A stretch of DNA of 64,000 nt from positions 248,001 through 312,000 of the forward strand of contig JACKIC010000007.1 of assembly GCA_020638655.1 (NCBI GenBank), in the 5' to 3' direction. Below, piece after piece: positions 1 to 8,394 of this stretch (the first letter of the stretch is position 1; every line of letters begins with the position of its first letter). This stretch comes from Planctomycetota bacterium (GTDB taxonomy: Bacteria > Planctomycetota > UBA1135 > UBA2386). The translations under genes and the position numbers were made by a program. The notes under the pieces were generated by a model that made no database searches, had not been told where the DNA came from, and worked only from the letters and a program-made list of their open reading frames with translations.

Positions 1-98
1 AGGCCGATCGAGCCGGTCAGGATCGCGACGGTGGCGTAGGCCAGCGCGACCACCAGCGTCACCGGGATCTCGTCGGCGTGCTGCAGCAGGTCCTTCAC
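1..98 (-). CDS. Partial membrane protein, N-terminal fragment
   Basis: A reading frame opens with GTG at 98-96, overlaps the stop of the upstream TPR gene (TGA at 97-95) and runs off the window edge. About 32 residues are visible: a short amphipathic start (VKDLLQHADEIP) followed by a hydrophobic segment rich in V, A and L. The 4-bp overlap implies translational coupling with the TPR gene. A rhomboid-type intramembrane protease is one possibility because TPR and rhomboid genes are often adjacent, but no catalytic motif lies inside the window, so the function is unassigned. Confidence 0.4.
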   Translation of the reverse strand, partial: MKDLLQHADEIPVTLVVALAYATVAILTGSIG

Positions 99-922
99 GA
101 CGCCCCTCCGCGCCAGCGGCGCACGCGCGCCAGCGCGCGGAACCAGTTCTCCTCCGCGGTGATCTTCTGCGCGGGCGGTGCCGCCGCCACCGCGAACGCG
201 TCGGCGGCGCCGTGCGCGTCGCCGGCCGCGAGCAGCGCCAGCCCCAGCCAGTAGTGACTGCGGTGGCCGCCGCCGTGCCGCGCCTGGTGCTTGCGCAGCA
301 CCTCGACGGCCTGTTGGTGGTGATCGGCGAGGTCCAGACAGCGCCCCAGGTAGAGCAGCGCGTCGCCGAACGCGTGTCCCGGGTCGAGCTCCTCGGCGCG
401 CGCGAACGCGGCCGCGGCGACGCCGAGCTGGCCGTGCCGGAACATCGCCAGACCCAGGTGGTGGTGCGCGGCAGCCATGTCGGGCTCCATCTCGAGCGCC
501 GCCTGCAGGTGCGGCAGCGCCAGCGAGAACTCGCGGCGCAGCAGTGCCAGACGACCGACCTCGTAGTGGCGCTGGGCGGAGGCGAAGTGCTCGAGCTCAC
601 CCATGGCGCGCAGCAGCGGGCCGCGGTCGCTGGTCAACGACAGCCGCAGCTCGTTCCAGCGCAGCCGCAGCCAGGCGGGCACCGGCGGGAACAGCAGCGC
701 CGCCAGCGCGAGCACAGCGCCGGCGCCGAGCGCCAGCCGCGTGACCCAGACCGTGCCGCGATGCACGAGCTGCACCGCCAGGTCGGGGTCGCTGCGGGAC
801 ACGAGCCAGAGCGCGGGCGGCACGGCCGCCACCAGCCAGATCAGCAGCAGCGCGAGCCGCTGGCCGGCCGGCAGGGGCACGGGGACGCGGGGCCCTTCGG
901 CCGGTGCGCCGACCTCAGGCAT
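95..922 (-). CDS. Membrane-anchored tetratricopeptide repeat protein
   Basis: 275 residues. Two hydrophobic segments near the N-terminus (about residues 21-42 and 57-80) suggest a membrane hairpin. Residues 115-255 are TPR-like helical repeats, with helices containing LALLRREFSLALPHL and AAAHHHLGLAMFRHGQ and a spacing close to 34 residues. TPRs mediate protein-protein contacts; no catalytic residues are visible. The ATG at 922 overlaps the end of the asparaginase-like gene by 8 bp, and its stop overlaps the next start, so the three probably form one minus-strand operon. The specific role is unknown. Confidence 0.7.
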   Translation of the reverse strand: MPEVGAPAEGPRVPVPLPAGQRLALLLIWLVAAVPPALWLVSRSDPDLAVQLVHRGTVWVTRLALGAGAVLALAALLFPPVPAWLRLRWNELRLSLTSDRGPLLRAMGELEHFASAQRHYEVGRLALLRREFSLALPHLQAALEMEPDMAAAHHHLGLAMFRHGQLGVAAAAFARAEELDPGHAFGDALLYLGRCLDLADHHQQAVEVLRKHQARHGGGHRSHYWLGLALLAAGDAHGAADAFAVAAAPPAQKITAEENWFRALARVRRWRGGAS

Positions 923-1460
923 CGCCGCCCTGCGGTTCGCGCACGAACGTGCCCCGTTCCTTGTCCTTGCGCACGCCGGGGAACCGCAGCACCTGATTGT
1001 GCATCGCCACGTAGACCCCTGGCGGCATCACCTGCACCGCGAGCAGCGCCTCGGTCATGTTCTGCGGCGCGTCGCTGTTGCGCATCACGTAGGGGCGCAT
1101 CGCCCCGGTGAGCACGATCGGCACGCGCGGCGTGCCGAGCTGCGCGCAGATCCGGTCGCCGGTGGTCGCCAGGCGGTCGGTGCCGTGCACGATCACGACC
1201 CCGTCGTGGGCCGCGGCCATCGACGCCGCGGTGCGGGCGATCAGCTCGTGGTCCTGGGGGGTCATCTCCAGGCTGTCCTTGTTGAGCAGGGGCACGCGCA
1301 CGATCTCGACGCCGTGCAGCTGCAGGCTGGCCAGCACCACGTCGAGCACGCTGGCCCGGTTGTCGAGGACCCCGGCGAGCTCGTCGTAGGTCTTCTCGAT
1401 GGTGCCGCCGGTCGAGATCAGGGCGATGCGCTTCTTGGTGGCCACGTGGGCGGGCAGCAT
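915..1460 (-). CDS. Single-domain asparaginase-family protein
   Basis: 181 residues from ATG 1460 (a GTG at 1445 is an alternative five codons later). The N-terminal motif ALISTGGTIEKTYDE carries the catalytic Thr loop of type I/II L-asparaginases, and VHGTDRLATTGDRI matches the second conserved block (HGTDT in classical enzymes). Classical asparaginases have about 330 residues in two domains; this protein stops after the N-terminal Rossmann-like domain and lacks the small C-terminal domain. Short homologues of this kind are known, but their substrate is not established. First gene of the likely operon with the TPR gene; divergent from the antiporter gene. Confidence 0.75.
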   Translation of the reverse strand: MLPAHVATKKRIALISTGGTIEKTYDELAGVLDNRASVLDVVLASLQLHGVEIVRVPLLNKDSLEMTPQDHELIARTAASMAAAHDGVVIVHGTDRLATTGDRICAQLGTPRVPIVLTGAMRPYVMRNSDAPQNMTEALLAVQVMPPGVYVAMHNQVLRFPGVRKDKERGTFVREPQGGDA

Positions 1461-1542
1461 CGCGCATCGGCGCGCGGTTCGCCAGCGGCAGTCGCGGGTT
1501 GCCCTTGCCTGTCCGAAGCCGGCGGCTACGCATGTCGCCACG

Positions 1543-3510
1543 ATGGACTGGGCTTCGACAGTTGCGGTGGCGATGGTGGCGGCGTTGCTGTTCGGTTACG
1601 CCGCGCGGCGGCTCGGCCTGTCGCCGCTCGTCGGCTACCTGATCGCAGGCGCCGCCATCGGACCGCACACGCCGGGCTTCGTCGGCGACGTGCAGCTCGC
1701 CGGGCAGCTCGCCGACGTCGGCGTCGTACTGCTGATGTTCGGCGTCGGCATGAGCTTCTCGTTCGGCGACCTGTGGTCGGTGCGCCGACTGGCCTTGCCG
1801 GGGGCGTTGCTCGCCGTGCTCGCGGCAGTTCTCGGCGGCGCCTTCGTCGGTGCGGCGCTCGGCTGGTCGCTGTCCAGCGGTCTGCTGCTGGGCATGTGCC
1901 TGGGCACCGCGTCGACGGTGGTCATCGTGCGCGGTCTGCTCGAACTCGACCTCATGAAGTCGCCCGTGGGCCGGCTCGCCATCGGCTGGTCGGTGGTGGA
2001 GGACCTCGTCACGGTGCTGCTGCTGGTGATACTGCCGGCGCTCGCTCCGGGCGACGCTGCGGCGGCCCCGTCGTCGTTGGCGGGCGTCGTGCTCTGGACG
2101 ATCGTCAAGGTCGTTGCGATGGCCGCCGTGGTGGTCGTCGGCGGCGGCATCGTGGTGCCGCGCCTGCTGAGCCTCGTGGCGCGGGCGCAGTCCAAGGAAC
2201 TGTTCACGCTGGCCGTGCTCGTCGTCGCGCTCGGCGTGGCACACACGGCCTCGACGGTGTTCGGCGTATCGCTCGCGCTCGGTGCGTTCTTCGCTGGCAT
2301 GGTGGTCGGGCGCTCCGACCTCAGCCACCAGGCCGCGGCGGACGCGCTGCCGCTGCGCGACGCGTTCGCGGTCCTGTTCTTCGTCGCGGTCGGCATGTTG
2401 TTCGACCCGGGTTTCGTGCTCGCGCATCCACTGCTGGTGCTGGCCTGCGCGCTCGTGGTGCTCGTCGTCAAGCCCGGCGTGGTGGTCTCGTTCCTGGTCT
2501 GGCGCGGCGCCGGTCTCGGCACCGCGTTGGCGGTCGCGGCCGGCGTCGCGCAGGTCAGCGAATTCTCGTTCGTGCTCTCGGGCATCGCCGTCGGACTGGG
2601 GCTGGTGCCCGCCGAAGCCCAGCAGCTGGTGGTCGCGACGGCGCTGCTGACTATCACCGCGTCGCCGCTGTTGTTCCGCGGCAGCCGCGCGCTGGAGCGT
2701 TGGCTGCTGCGCCTGCCGGCGGTCGCGCGGCGGGTGGCGGCTGCGACCAAGGACCTGGCCGTGCTCGCCGTCGGTGCTCCACCGCCCGAGGGGCACGTCG
2801 TGTTGTGTGGCCACGGTCGCGTCGGTCGGGTGGTGGCGGAGCTGTTGACCCGGCGCGGCGTGGCATTCGTGGTGATCGACCTCGACCGCAGTCAGGTCGA
2901 AGGGCTGCGCGCGGGAGGCGTCGCGGCGCTCTACGGCGAAGCGGGCAGCCCGGTGTTGCTGGACGCTGCGGGGCTGGCGCGCGCCCGCGCGCTGGTCCTG
3001 ACCACGTCGGACCGTGTCGCCAACCGCCTCGCGCGCGAACATGCCCAGGTCGTCGCGCCGGACCTGCCGGTGCTGGTGCGTGTGCACAGCGAGGAGGAAC
3101 TTGCCGGGGCGGTCGCCTCACCCGGTGCCCAGGCCATCCATGGCGAACGTGAGTTGGGCTTCGCGATCGCGCGCCGGCTGTTGCAGGTGCTCGGCGCCAG
3201 CGCGATCGAGGCCGAGGCCGCGGTGCTGGCCGCGCAGGAAGGCCTGGCGGCGACTTCCGAGTTGCGGCTGCACGAGATCCTCGTGCCCGCCGAGTCGCCT
3301 GGCCTGGGCAAGGGCCTCGGCGAACTCGGACTGCCGCCGAGCGTGCTGATCGTCGCGATCGTGCGCGGCCGCCACTTCGTCGTGCCGCGCGGTCCGACCA
3401 CGATCGCTGCCGGCGACACCTTGCTGCTGCTCGGCAACGGGGACGAGGCGCGGCACGTCGAGGCCATGCTGTCGCGCGCGCCGAATGCCGGTCCGCACGA
3501 CGACGCGTGA
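1543..3510 (+). CDS. KefB/YbaL-type cation:proton antiporter with RCK domains
   Basis: 655 residues from ATG 1543. The first ~400 residues are a polytopic Na+/H+ exchanger (CPA2) domain, with the typical opening FGYAARRLGLSPLVGYLIAG and a start of the inverted-repeat fold. From about residue 417 a TrkA-N/RCK nucleotide-binding domain follows (VVLCGHGRVGRVVAELL, ending in VVIDLD), and a TrkA-C domain ends the protein (about 570-650). Members exchange K+ or Na+ for H+ at the inner membrane, gated by nucleotide or glutathione adducts bound to the RCK domain. It is divergent from the asparaginase-like gene. Ion specificity cannot be read from sequence. Confidence 0.9.
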   Translation: MDWASTVAVAMVAALLFGYAARRLGLSPLVGYLIAGAAIGPHTPGFVGDVQLAGQLADVGVVLLMFGVGMSFSFGDLWSVRRLALPGALLAVLAAVLGGAFVGAALGWSLSSGLLLGMCLGTASTVVIVRGLLELDLMKSPVGRLAIGWSVVEDLVTVLLLVILPALAPGDAAAAPSSLAGVVLWTIVKVVAMAAVVVVGGGIVVPRLLSLVARAQSKELFTLAVLVVALGVAHTASTVFGVSLALGAFFAGMVVGRSDLSHQAAADALPLRDAFAVLFFVAVGMLFDPGFVLAHPLLVLACALVVLVVKPGVVVSFLVWRGAGLGTALAVAAGVAQVSEFSFVLSGIAVGLGLVPAEAQQLVVATALLTITASPLLFRGSRALERWLLRLPAVARRVAAATKDLAVLAVGAPPPEGHVVLCGHGRVGRVVAELLTRRGVAFVVIDLDRSQVEGLRAGGVAALYGEAGSPVLLDAAGLARARALVLTTSDRVANRLAREHAQVVAPDLPVLVRVHSEEELAGAVASPGAQAIHGERELGFAIARRLLQVLGASAIEAEAAVLAAQEGLAATSELRLHEILVPAESPGLGKGLGELGLPPSVLIVAIVRGRHFVVPRGPTTIAAGDTLLLLGNGDEARHVEAMLSRAPNAGPHDDA

Positions 3511-3543
3511 GACCAGGGCGACCGCCTGCTAGATTGCCGGGCC

Positions 3544-4506
3544 GTGGAATACCGCAATCTCGGTTCCTGTGGGCTGCGCGTCAGCGCCATCGGCCTGGGC
3601 TCCTGGCTGACCCTTGGCAGCGCCGTCGACGCCGCCGGCTCGACCCGGTTGGTGCACGCGGCGTTCGAGCGCGGCGTCAACCTGTTCGACACCGCCGACA
3701 TCTACGACCACGGCGCCGCCGAGACCGCGCTCGGCGCGGCGATCGCCGATCTGCCTCGGCAGCGGCTGGTGCTGGCGACCAAGTGTTTCTTCCCGATGAG
3801 CGACGACCCCAACGACCGCGGGTTGTCGCGCAAGCACGTGTTCGAGTCGCTGCACGGCTCGCTGCGGCGCCTGGGCACCGACTACGTCGACCTCTATCAG
3901 TGCCATCGCTTCGACGAGCACACGCCGGTGCTCGAGACCGCGCGCGCGATGCACGACCTGATCACCGCCGGCAAGTTGCTCTACTGGGGCGTCAGCCAGT
4001 GGCCTGCCGAACGCATCACCGAGGTCATGGAGCTGTGCCGGCGCGAGGGCCTGCATGCGCCGGTCGCCAACCAGCCGCTCTACAACCTGATGGAGCGCGG
4101 CATCGAGGCGGCGATCCTGCCGACCTGCGCGCGGCACGGCCTGGGGCTGTTGGTCTACTCGCCGCTCGCGCAGGGCGCGCTGACCGGCAAGTACCGCCAG
4201 GGTCAGCCGCCGCCGGCCGGTTCGCGCGCCACCGACGCGCAGGGCAGCCAGTGGGTGGGGCGGTACCTCACGCCCGCGCGCCTCGCCGCCGCCGAAGAGC
4301 TGGTCGCGCTCGCGGCGCTGCGCTCGCTGACGCCGATGCAGCTGGCGCTCGCGTTCTGCCTGCGCGAACGCACGGTCGCCTCGGTGCTGGTCGGCGCCCG
4401 CGATCAACGGCAGCTCGACCAGAACCTCGCGGCCGACGGCGTGGTGCTCGACGACGAGCTGCGCCGCGACCTCGACCGCATCTTCCCGGCCGGCCCCGCT
4501 GCGTGA
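3544..4506 (+). CDS. Aldo/keto reductase
   Basis: 320 residues from GTG 3544. The AKR (beta/alpha)8 barrel is clear: start EYRNLGSCGLRVSAIGLG, and the catalytic tetrad Asp49 (FDTAD), Tyr54, Lys80 (LATK) and His121 (YQCHRFD). The late NADPH-binding segment is ASVLVGARDQRQLDQN. The sequence resembles the voltage-gated K+ channel beta-subunit/YghZ-like subgroup, which reduces small aldehydes with NADPH. A TAGATT hexamer (3530-3535) lies 8 nt before the start and may be a -10 element. The stop overlaps the GTG of the methyltransferase gene by 4 bp (GTGA), so the two are co-transcribed. It sits next to a K+ antiporter gene, but a functional link is only conjecture. Confidence 0.9.
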   Translation: MEYRNLGSCGLRVSAIGLGSWLTLGSAVDAAGSTRLVHAAFERGVNLFDTADIYDHGAAETALGAAIADLPRQRLVLATKCFFPMSDDPNDRGLSRKHVFESLHGSLRRLGTDYVDLYQCHRFDEHTPVLETARAMHDLITAGKLLYWGVSQWPAERITEVMELCRREGLHAPVANQPLYNLMERGIEAAILPTCARHGLGLLVYSPLAQGALTGKYRQGQPPPAGSRATDAQGSQWVGRYLTPARLAAAEELVALAALRSLTPMQLALAFCLRERTVASVLVGARDQRQLDQNLAADGVVLDDELRRDLDRIFPAGPAA

Positions 4507-5294
4507 ACCACCCGCTGCTCGTCCGCCTGCCCGACGCCGCCGCGCTCGCGCAGATGTTCACGATCCGCTACGGCGCCAGCGGTCGCCTGGGCTGGGGCCC
4601 GCGGCTGCGCGCCGAGTACGGCTACTTCACGCCCGACGACTATTACGAGGCGCTGGTCGCGGGCCTCGTCGCGCCCGGCGTGCAGTGGCTCGACATCGGC
4701 TGCGGGCGCGAGCTGTTCCCCAACAACCAGGGCCTCGCGCAGACGCTGTCGCAGCGCTGCGCGCGCCTCGTCGGACTCGACCCCGACCCGACCCTCGACG
4801 AGAACCCCTGGGTGCATGAGAAGGTGCATGCCGGCATCGACGCCTTCGACGGCGGGCAGCAGTTCGACCTCGTCACCATGCGCATGGTCGCCGAGCACAT
4901 CGAAGATCCCGAGCGCTGCGTGGCCGGCATCGCGCGCGCGCTGCGCCCGGGCGGCGTCGCCGTGGTGTTCACGGTGTTCTCGTGGTCGCCCATGCCGATC
5001 CTGACGCGCCTCGCGCCGATGGGCCTGCGCCACGTCGTCAAGTCGTGGTTGTGGGGCACGCAGCCCAAGGACACCTTCCCGACCTGCTTCCGCATGAATA
5101 CGCGCGGGGCGTTGCACCGGCTGTTCGCCGGCGTCTCGATGCGCGAGGAGGCGTTCGAGCGGCTCGACGACTGCCGCACGTTCGCGCGGTTCCGCGGCCT
5201 GAACGAGCTCGAGCTGCGGGTGCGTTCGCTGTGCCGTGCGGTGGGGCTGCCGTACCCCGAGCACTGTCTCTTGGGCATCTACCGCAAGGGCTGA
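4503..5294 (+). CDS. Class I SAM-dependent methyltransferase
   Basis: 263 residues from GTG 4503, overlapping the aldo/keto reductase stop. Motif I is WLDIGCGREL (about residues 61-70), motif II ends VGLDPDPTL, and the post-I region VTMRMVAEHIEDPERCVAGIARALRPGG is the Methyltransf_11 signature. The C-terminal third contains hydrophobic stretches (MPILTRLAPMGLRHVVKSWLWG) seen in methyltransferases acting on lipids or polyprenyl substrates, but this is not diagnostic. Probably co-transcribed with the reductase. Substrate unknown. Confidence 0.8.
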   Translation: MNHPLLVRLPDAAALAQMFTIRYGASGRLGWGPRLRAEYGYFTPDDYYEALVAGLVAPGVQWLDIGCGRELFPNNQGLAQTLSQRCARLVGLDPDPTLDENPWVHEKVHAGIDAFDGGQQFDLVTMRMVAEHIEDPERCVAGIARALRPGGVAVVFTVFSWSPMPILTRLAPMGLRHVVKSWLWGTQPKDTFPTCFRMNTRGALHRLFAGVSMREEAFERLDDCRTFARFRGLNELELRVRSLCRAVGLPYPEHCLLGIYRKG

Positions 5295-5314
5295 CGCGCG
5301 GCGGAAAGACCTGC

Positions 5315-5341
5315 TTGACGACCCTCGGTCCCGGCTGTAAT
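5315..5341 (+). promoter_or_regulatory. Candidate sigma70-like promoter of the arsR-type gene
   Basis: TTGACG at 5315-5320 and TGTAAT at 5336-5341, spacer 15 (a shifted TAATTA at 5338-5343 gives spacer 17). The -10 end abuts the palindromic operator, so a bound repressor would block RNA polymerase. Confidence 0.55.
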
Positions 5342-5363
5342 TAACCAACTGGTGAATTAACCA
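5341..5363 (+). promoter_or_regulatory. Probable ArsR-family operator
   Basis: TTAACCA (5341-5347), a 2-nt centre, and TGGTGAA (5350-5356) form a near-perfect inverted repeat, followed directly by a third half site TTAACCA (5357-5363). The position between the -10 element and the start of the ArsR gene, and the AT-rich content in a GC-rich genome, fit autoregulation. Confidence 0.65.
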
Positions 5364-5374
5364 GAAGGCGAACC

Positions 5375-5737
5375 ATGGCCACCGACACCCTGAGCAGGAC
5401 CCTCTCGGCGCTGGCCGACCCGACCCGGCGCGCGATCCTGTCGCGCCTCGGGCGCGGCACCGCGACCGTCAAGGAGCTCGCGGCGCCGTTCGACCTCAGC
5501 GCCCCCGCGGTCACCAAACACCTGCAGGTGCTCGAGCGCGCCGAGCTGATCGAACGCGGCCGCCGCGCCCAGTGGCGGCCGTGCACGCTGCGGCCCGAGC
5601 CGCTGCGCGAGGCCAGCGAGTGGGTGGGCGCCTTCCGCGAACTCTGGGAGGCGAGATTCGCGCGCCTCGACGACGTGCTCGCCGACCTGCAGAACGAACC
5701 GACCCCGAGACGAACCGACAAGAGGACCCGCAAATGA
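5375..5737 (+). CDS. ArsR-family winged-helix transcriptional regulator
   Basis: 120 residues from ATG 5375, with a GAAGG ribosome-binding site upstream. The winged HTH spans about residues 5-90: TLSALADPTRRAILSRL, then TVKELAAPFDLSAPAVTKHLQVLERAELI as the recognition helix region and the wing GRRAQWRPCTL. No metal-binding ELCVCDL-type motif is present. This is the subgroup that regulates an adjacent SRPBCC/AHSA1 gene, here overlapping by 4 bp (ATGA). A palindromic operator in the promoter suggests autorepression. The inducer is unknown. Confidence 0.9.
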   Translation: MATDTLSRTLSALADPTRRAILSRLGRGTATVKELAAPFDLSAPAVTKHLQVLERAELIERGRRAQWRPCTLRPEPLREASEWVGAFRELWEARFARLDDVLADLQNEPTPRRTDKRTRK

Positions 5738-6219
5738 GCAAGCTGCACATGCGCACCGAAGGCGACACGCAGATCGTGATCACGCGCCACTTCGCCGCCC
5801 CGCCCGACCTCGTCTACCGTGCCCACACCGAGCCCGCGCTGCTGCAGCGCTGGCTGCTCGGCCCCGACGGCTGGACGATGCCCGTCTGCATCAACGAGGC
5901 GCGCCCCGGCGGCCGGTTCCGCTACGAGTGGGTCGACGCCAAGGGCAACGGCTTCCACATCACCGGCGAGTTCGTCGAGCTGCAGCCCGGCGAGCGGATC
6001 GTGCACATCGAACGCATGCACCTGCCGGACCCGACCCCCGACAGCCACGTCGTCACGACCTTCGCGAGCGACGGCGCCGGCGGCACCGACCTGACGATGT
6101 GCATGACGTTGCCCGACGCGGCGACGCGTGCGGCGGTGTTGTCGAGCGGCATGGAGCACGGCCTCGAGGACAGCTATGCGCGGCTCGAGCGCGCCGTGTT
6201 CGCGGCCCCGCCGGCGTGA
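5734..6219 (+). CDS. SRPBCC/AHSA1-family protein
   Basis: 161 residues from ATG 5734, overlapping the arsR-type stop by 4 bp. It shows the START-like AHSA1 pattern: ITRHFAAPPDLVYRAHTEPALLQRWL, GPDGW, GGRFRYEW, and a C-terminal helix MEHGLEDSYARLERAV. These small hydrophobic-pocket proteins bind lipophilic ligands. The two-gene arrangement with ArsR regulators is very common, and the two probably form one regulated unit. No enzymatic activity can be claimed. Confidence 0.88.
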   Translation: MSKLHMRTEGDTQIVITRHFAAPPDLVYRAHTEPALLQRWLLGPDGWTMPVCINEARPGGRFRYEWVDAKGNGFHITGEFVELQPGERIVHIERMHLPDPTPDSHVVTTFASDGAGGTDLTMCMTLPDAATRAAVLSSGMEHGLEDSYARLERAVFAAPPA

Positions 6220-6222
6220 CCG

Positions 6223-7158
6223 TCAGGTCTGCACGCGCACGCCGTTGGTGCCGACGAACGCGCCGCCGCTGACGGCGACGCCCTGGGCGTAGAACGTGAG
6301 CCCGGGGATCGGCGGGAACGTGCCTTCGAAGTCGACGTACTTGCGGCCGTTCGGCCCGTCCTGCAGCGGCACCGCGAGGATGAACTGCGGGTCGACGAGC
6401 AGCGGGCAGCCGATGCCCGGGAAGGTCACGTTCCACTGCGCGTCGCCGCCCATGAGCCACGCGAACGTGGTGTTGCCGGGCAACGAGGCGACGAAGATGC
6501 GGTCGAACTGGCCGGCGCCGCGTTGGCAGCCGAGGCTGCCGGCGCAGCTGGGGCCGTAGGTGGCTTCCTGCACCGGGTTGTCGAACTGCAGCGAGAGGGT
6601 CGTCGTCGCGTCCAGGACGCCGCTGTCGTAGAAGCCCTCCAGGTGCTGGTGCCAGCGCACGGGCGTGCCCAGCGAGTCGCACCACGTGGTCAGCGTGGTG
6701 ACTGCCGAGCTGGGCGGTCCGTTGGTGAACTCGTCGATGCCGTCGGCGCCGAGATCGACGCCGCAGTCGTAGAGCGGCAACGCGACGGTCAGGGTCTGCT
6801 GGAAGGTCAACTGGGCTTGGACCTGGATGGAGACGCGCGCCGGGGACGGCATGCTCGCGGTCGTGACCAGGTCGACCGAGGAGCCGCTGAGGATCGAGAA
6901 CGACGCCGCCGACATGGCATGGGCCTGTGTCGTCACCGAAGTCGGGGTCGCGCCGAGGTCGAGGGACCCATACCAGCCGTAGTACCAATGGCCCGGGAAC
7001 GTGACCGGGCCTGTCGGCAGGTGGAAGATCACGTTGGACCAGAAGTAGTTGTTGGCGGGCGCGACGTTGCTGGTCGCGAGCTGCAGTCCCTGGGCCGGCA
7101 GCGACGAGAGCAGCGAGAGGAACGGGGCGCAGAGTGCCAGACGGGTCGTGGATCGCAT
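6223..7158 (-). CDS. Secreted protein with planctomycete-type C-terminal module
   Basis: 311 residues from ATG 7158, chosen because a signal peptide follows at once (MRSTTRLALCAPFLSLLSSLPAQ) and GAGG lies 7-10 nt upstream. The mature region is beta-rich with four or more cysteines and no recognised catalytic motif. The last ~65 residues (from GIGCPLLVDP to the terminal GTNGVRVQT) resemble the C-terminus of the 838-residue repeat protein at 26.7-29.3 kb. Single gene, convergent with the SRPBCC gene. Function unknown; probably extracytoplasmic. Confidence 0.65.
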   Translation of the reverse strand: MRSTTRLALCAPFLSLLSSLPAQGLQLATSNVAPANNYFWSNVIFHLPTGPVTFPGHWYYGWYGSLDLGATPTSVTTQAHAMSAASFSILSGSSVDLVTTASMPSPARVSIQVQAQLTFQQTLTVALPLYDCGVDLGADGIDEFTNGPPSSAVTTLTTWCDSLGTPVRWHQHLEGFYDSGVLDATTTLSLQFDNPVQEATYGPSCAGSLGCQRGAGQFDRIFVASLPGNTTFAWLMGGDAQWNVTFPGIGCPLLVDPQFILAVPLQDGPNGRKYVDFEGTFPPIPGLTFYAQGVAVSGGAFVGTNGVRVQT

Positions 7159-7348
7159 GGTTCGCCTCGGGTTCGAAGATCCTGCAGAGCGGTGCTGGCG
7201 GAAAGACCTGGCGGTGGCGCGCGCGGCGCATTCTAGCTGCGTTCGGCCGTCGTGGTGCCGGTGGGCCGGACTACTACTTGATCCAGGTGCCGGTGGCGGA
7301 TTAGTCAACGTGCCAGCGCCGGCCTGGGGCCGGGCGCGCGGGCCCTAA

Positions 7349-8383
7349 ATGACGACCTTCCAGGACTACTACACGACCCTCGGCGTCAGCCGCACCGCGA
7401 CCGCCGACGAGATCAAACGCGCCTACCGCAAGCTCGCCAAGGAGTGGCACCCCGACCGCCACCCGCCGCACGAGCGCGCCGAGGTCGAGAAGAAGTTCAA
7501 GGCGATCGCCGAGGCCAACGAGGTGCTCAGCGACCCCGAGAAGCGCAAGCGCTACGACGCGCTCGGTGAACACTGGCGGCACGGGCAGGACTTCCAGGCG
7601 CCGCCGGGGGGCGGCCGCACGCGCAACATCGACCCCGAGGAGTTCGCGCGCATGTTCGGCGGCGGCCGCGGCGGGGGCGGCGGCGGGTTCTCGGACTTCT
7701 TCGCGCAGATGTTCGGCGACATGTTCTCGGGCGGCGGGGCCCGGGCCGGGCAGCGGGCGCGGCCGGCGCGCCGCGGCGCCGACGCCGAGGCGACCATCGA
7801 GGTCGACGTCGGCCTCGCGCTGCTCGGCGGCAAGCGTTCGTTCGCGATCGCGGTCGGCGTGCCGTGTCCGACCTGCGACGGCGAAGGCCACCTCGGCGCC
7901 AACGCCTGCCCCGCGTGCGGCGGCCTCGGCACGACGCGCAGCCAGCGCACCGTCGACCTCACGATTCCCAAGCTGTCGCGCGAGGGGCAGGTGCTGCGCC
8001 TGCGCGGCCTGGGCGAACCCGGCGAGGCCGGCGCCGGCGACCTGCTGCTGCGCCTCACGCTCGTCGCCGACGACACCTACCGCATGCGCGGCGACGCCGT
8101 CGAAGCCGACGTCGTGATCGCGCCGTGGGAGCTGCTCGACGGCACCGCCGTCGAGGTGCGCGTCCCGGACGGCACCGCCACCGCGCGCATCCCGGCCGGC
8201 ACCCGGCCCGGCCAGCGCCTGCGGCTGCGCGGCCAGGGACTGCCCAGGGTCGGGGACGGCCGCGGCGACCTGTTCCTGGTCGTGCGCCTGGGCCTGCCCG
8301 AAGAGCTCACCGACGCCCAGAAGGACCTCCTGCGCAAGCTCGGCGAGAACGCGCCACCCGTGCGCGGCGGCGCCGCCCACTGA
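7349..8383 (+). CDS. DnaJ-class co-chaperone with a two-motif zinc-finger region
   Basis: 344 residues from ATG 7349. The J-domain (about 5-75) has HPD at 34-36, needed to stimulate DnaK ATPase. A Gly/Phe-rich stretch follows (GGGRGGGGGGFSDFFAQMFG), then two CxxCxGxG motifs (CPTCDGEG near 173 and CPACGGLG near 187) instead of the four in canonical DnaJ. The DnaJ_C beta domains follow (RTVDLTIPKLSREGQVLRLRGLGEPG). It is therefore intermediate between DnaJ and zinc-finger-less CbpA. No dnaK or grpE gene is adjacent. Confidence 0.85.
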   Translation: MTTFQDYYTTLGVSRTATADEIKRAYRKLAKEWHPDRHPPHERAEVEKKFKAIAEANEVLSDPEKRKRYDALGEHWRHGQDFQAPPGGGRTRNIDPEEFARMFGGGRGGGGGGFSDFFAQMFGDMFSGGGARAGQRARPARRGADAEATIEVDVGLALLGGKRSFAIAVGVPCPTCDGEGHLGANACPACGGLGTTRSQRTVDLTIPKLSREGQVLRLRGLGEPGEAGAGDLLLRLTLVADDTYRMRGDAVEADVVIAPWELLDGTAVEVRVPDGTATARIPAGTRPGQRLRLRGQGLPRVGDGRGDLFLVVRLGLPEELTDAQKDLLRKLGENAPPVRGGAAH

Positions 8384-8394
8384 CCCGCGTGTGG

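Noticed and set aside
841..3087. Long minus-strand frame opposite the antiporter gene
   Set aside because: Low-complexity, Arg/His/Gln-rich translation with no motif; the plus-strand antiporter is well supported.
3507..5294. One 595-codon fusion of aldo/keto reductase and methyltransferase frames
   Set aside because: The first half is in a shadow frame; the reductase uses the other frame (3544-4506) and the methyltransferase starts at GTG 4503 overlapping its stop.
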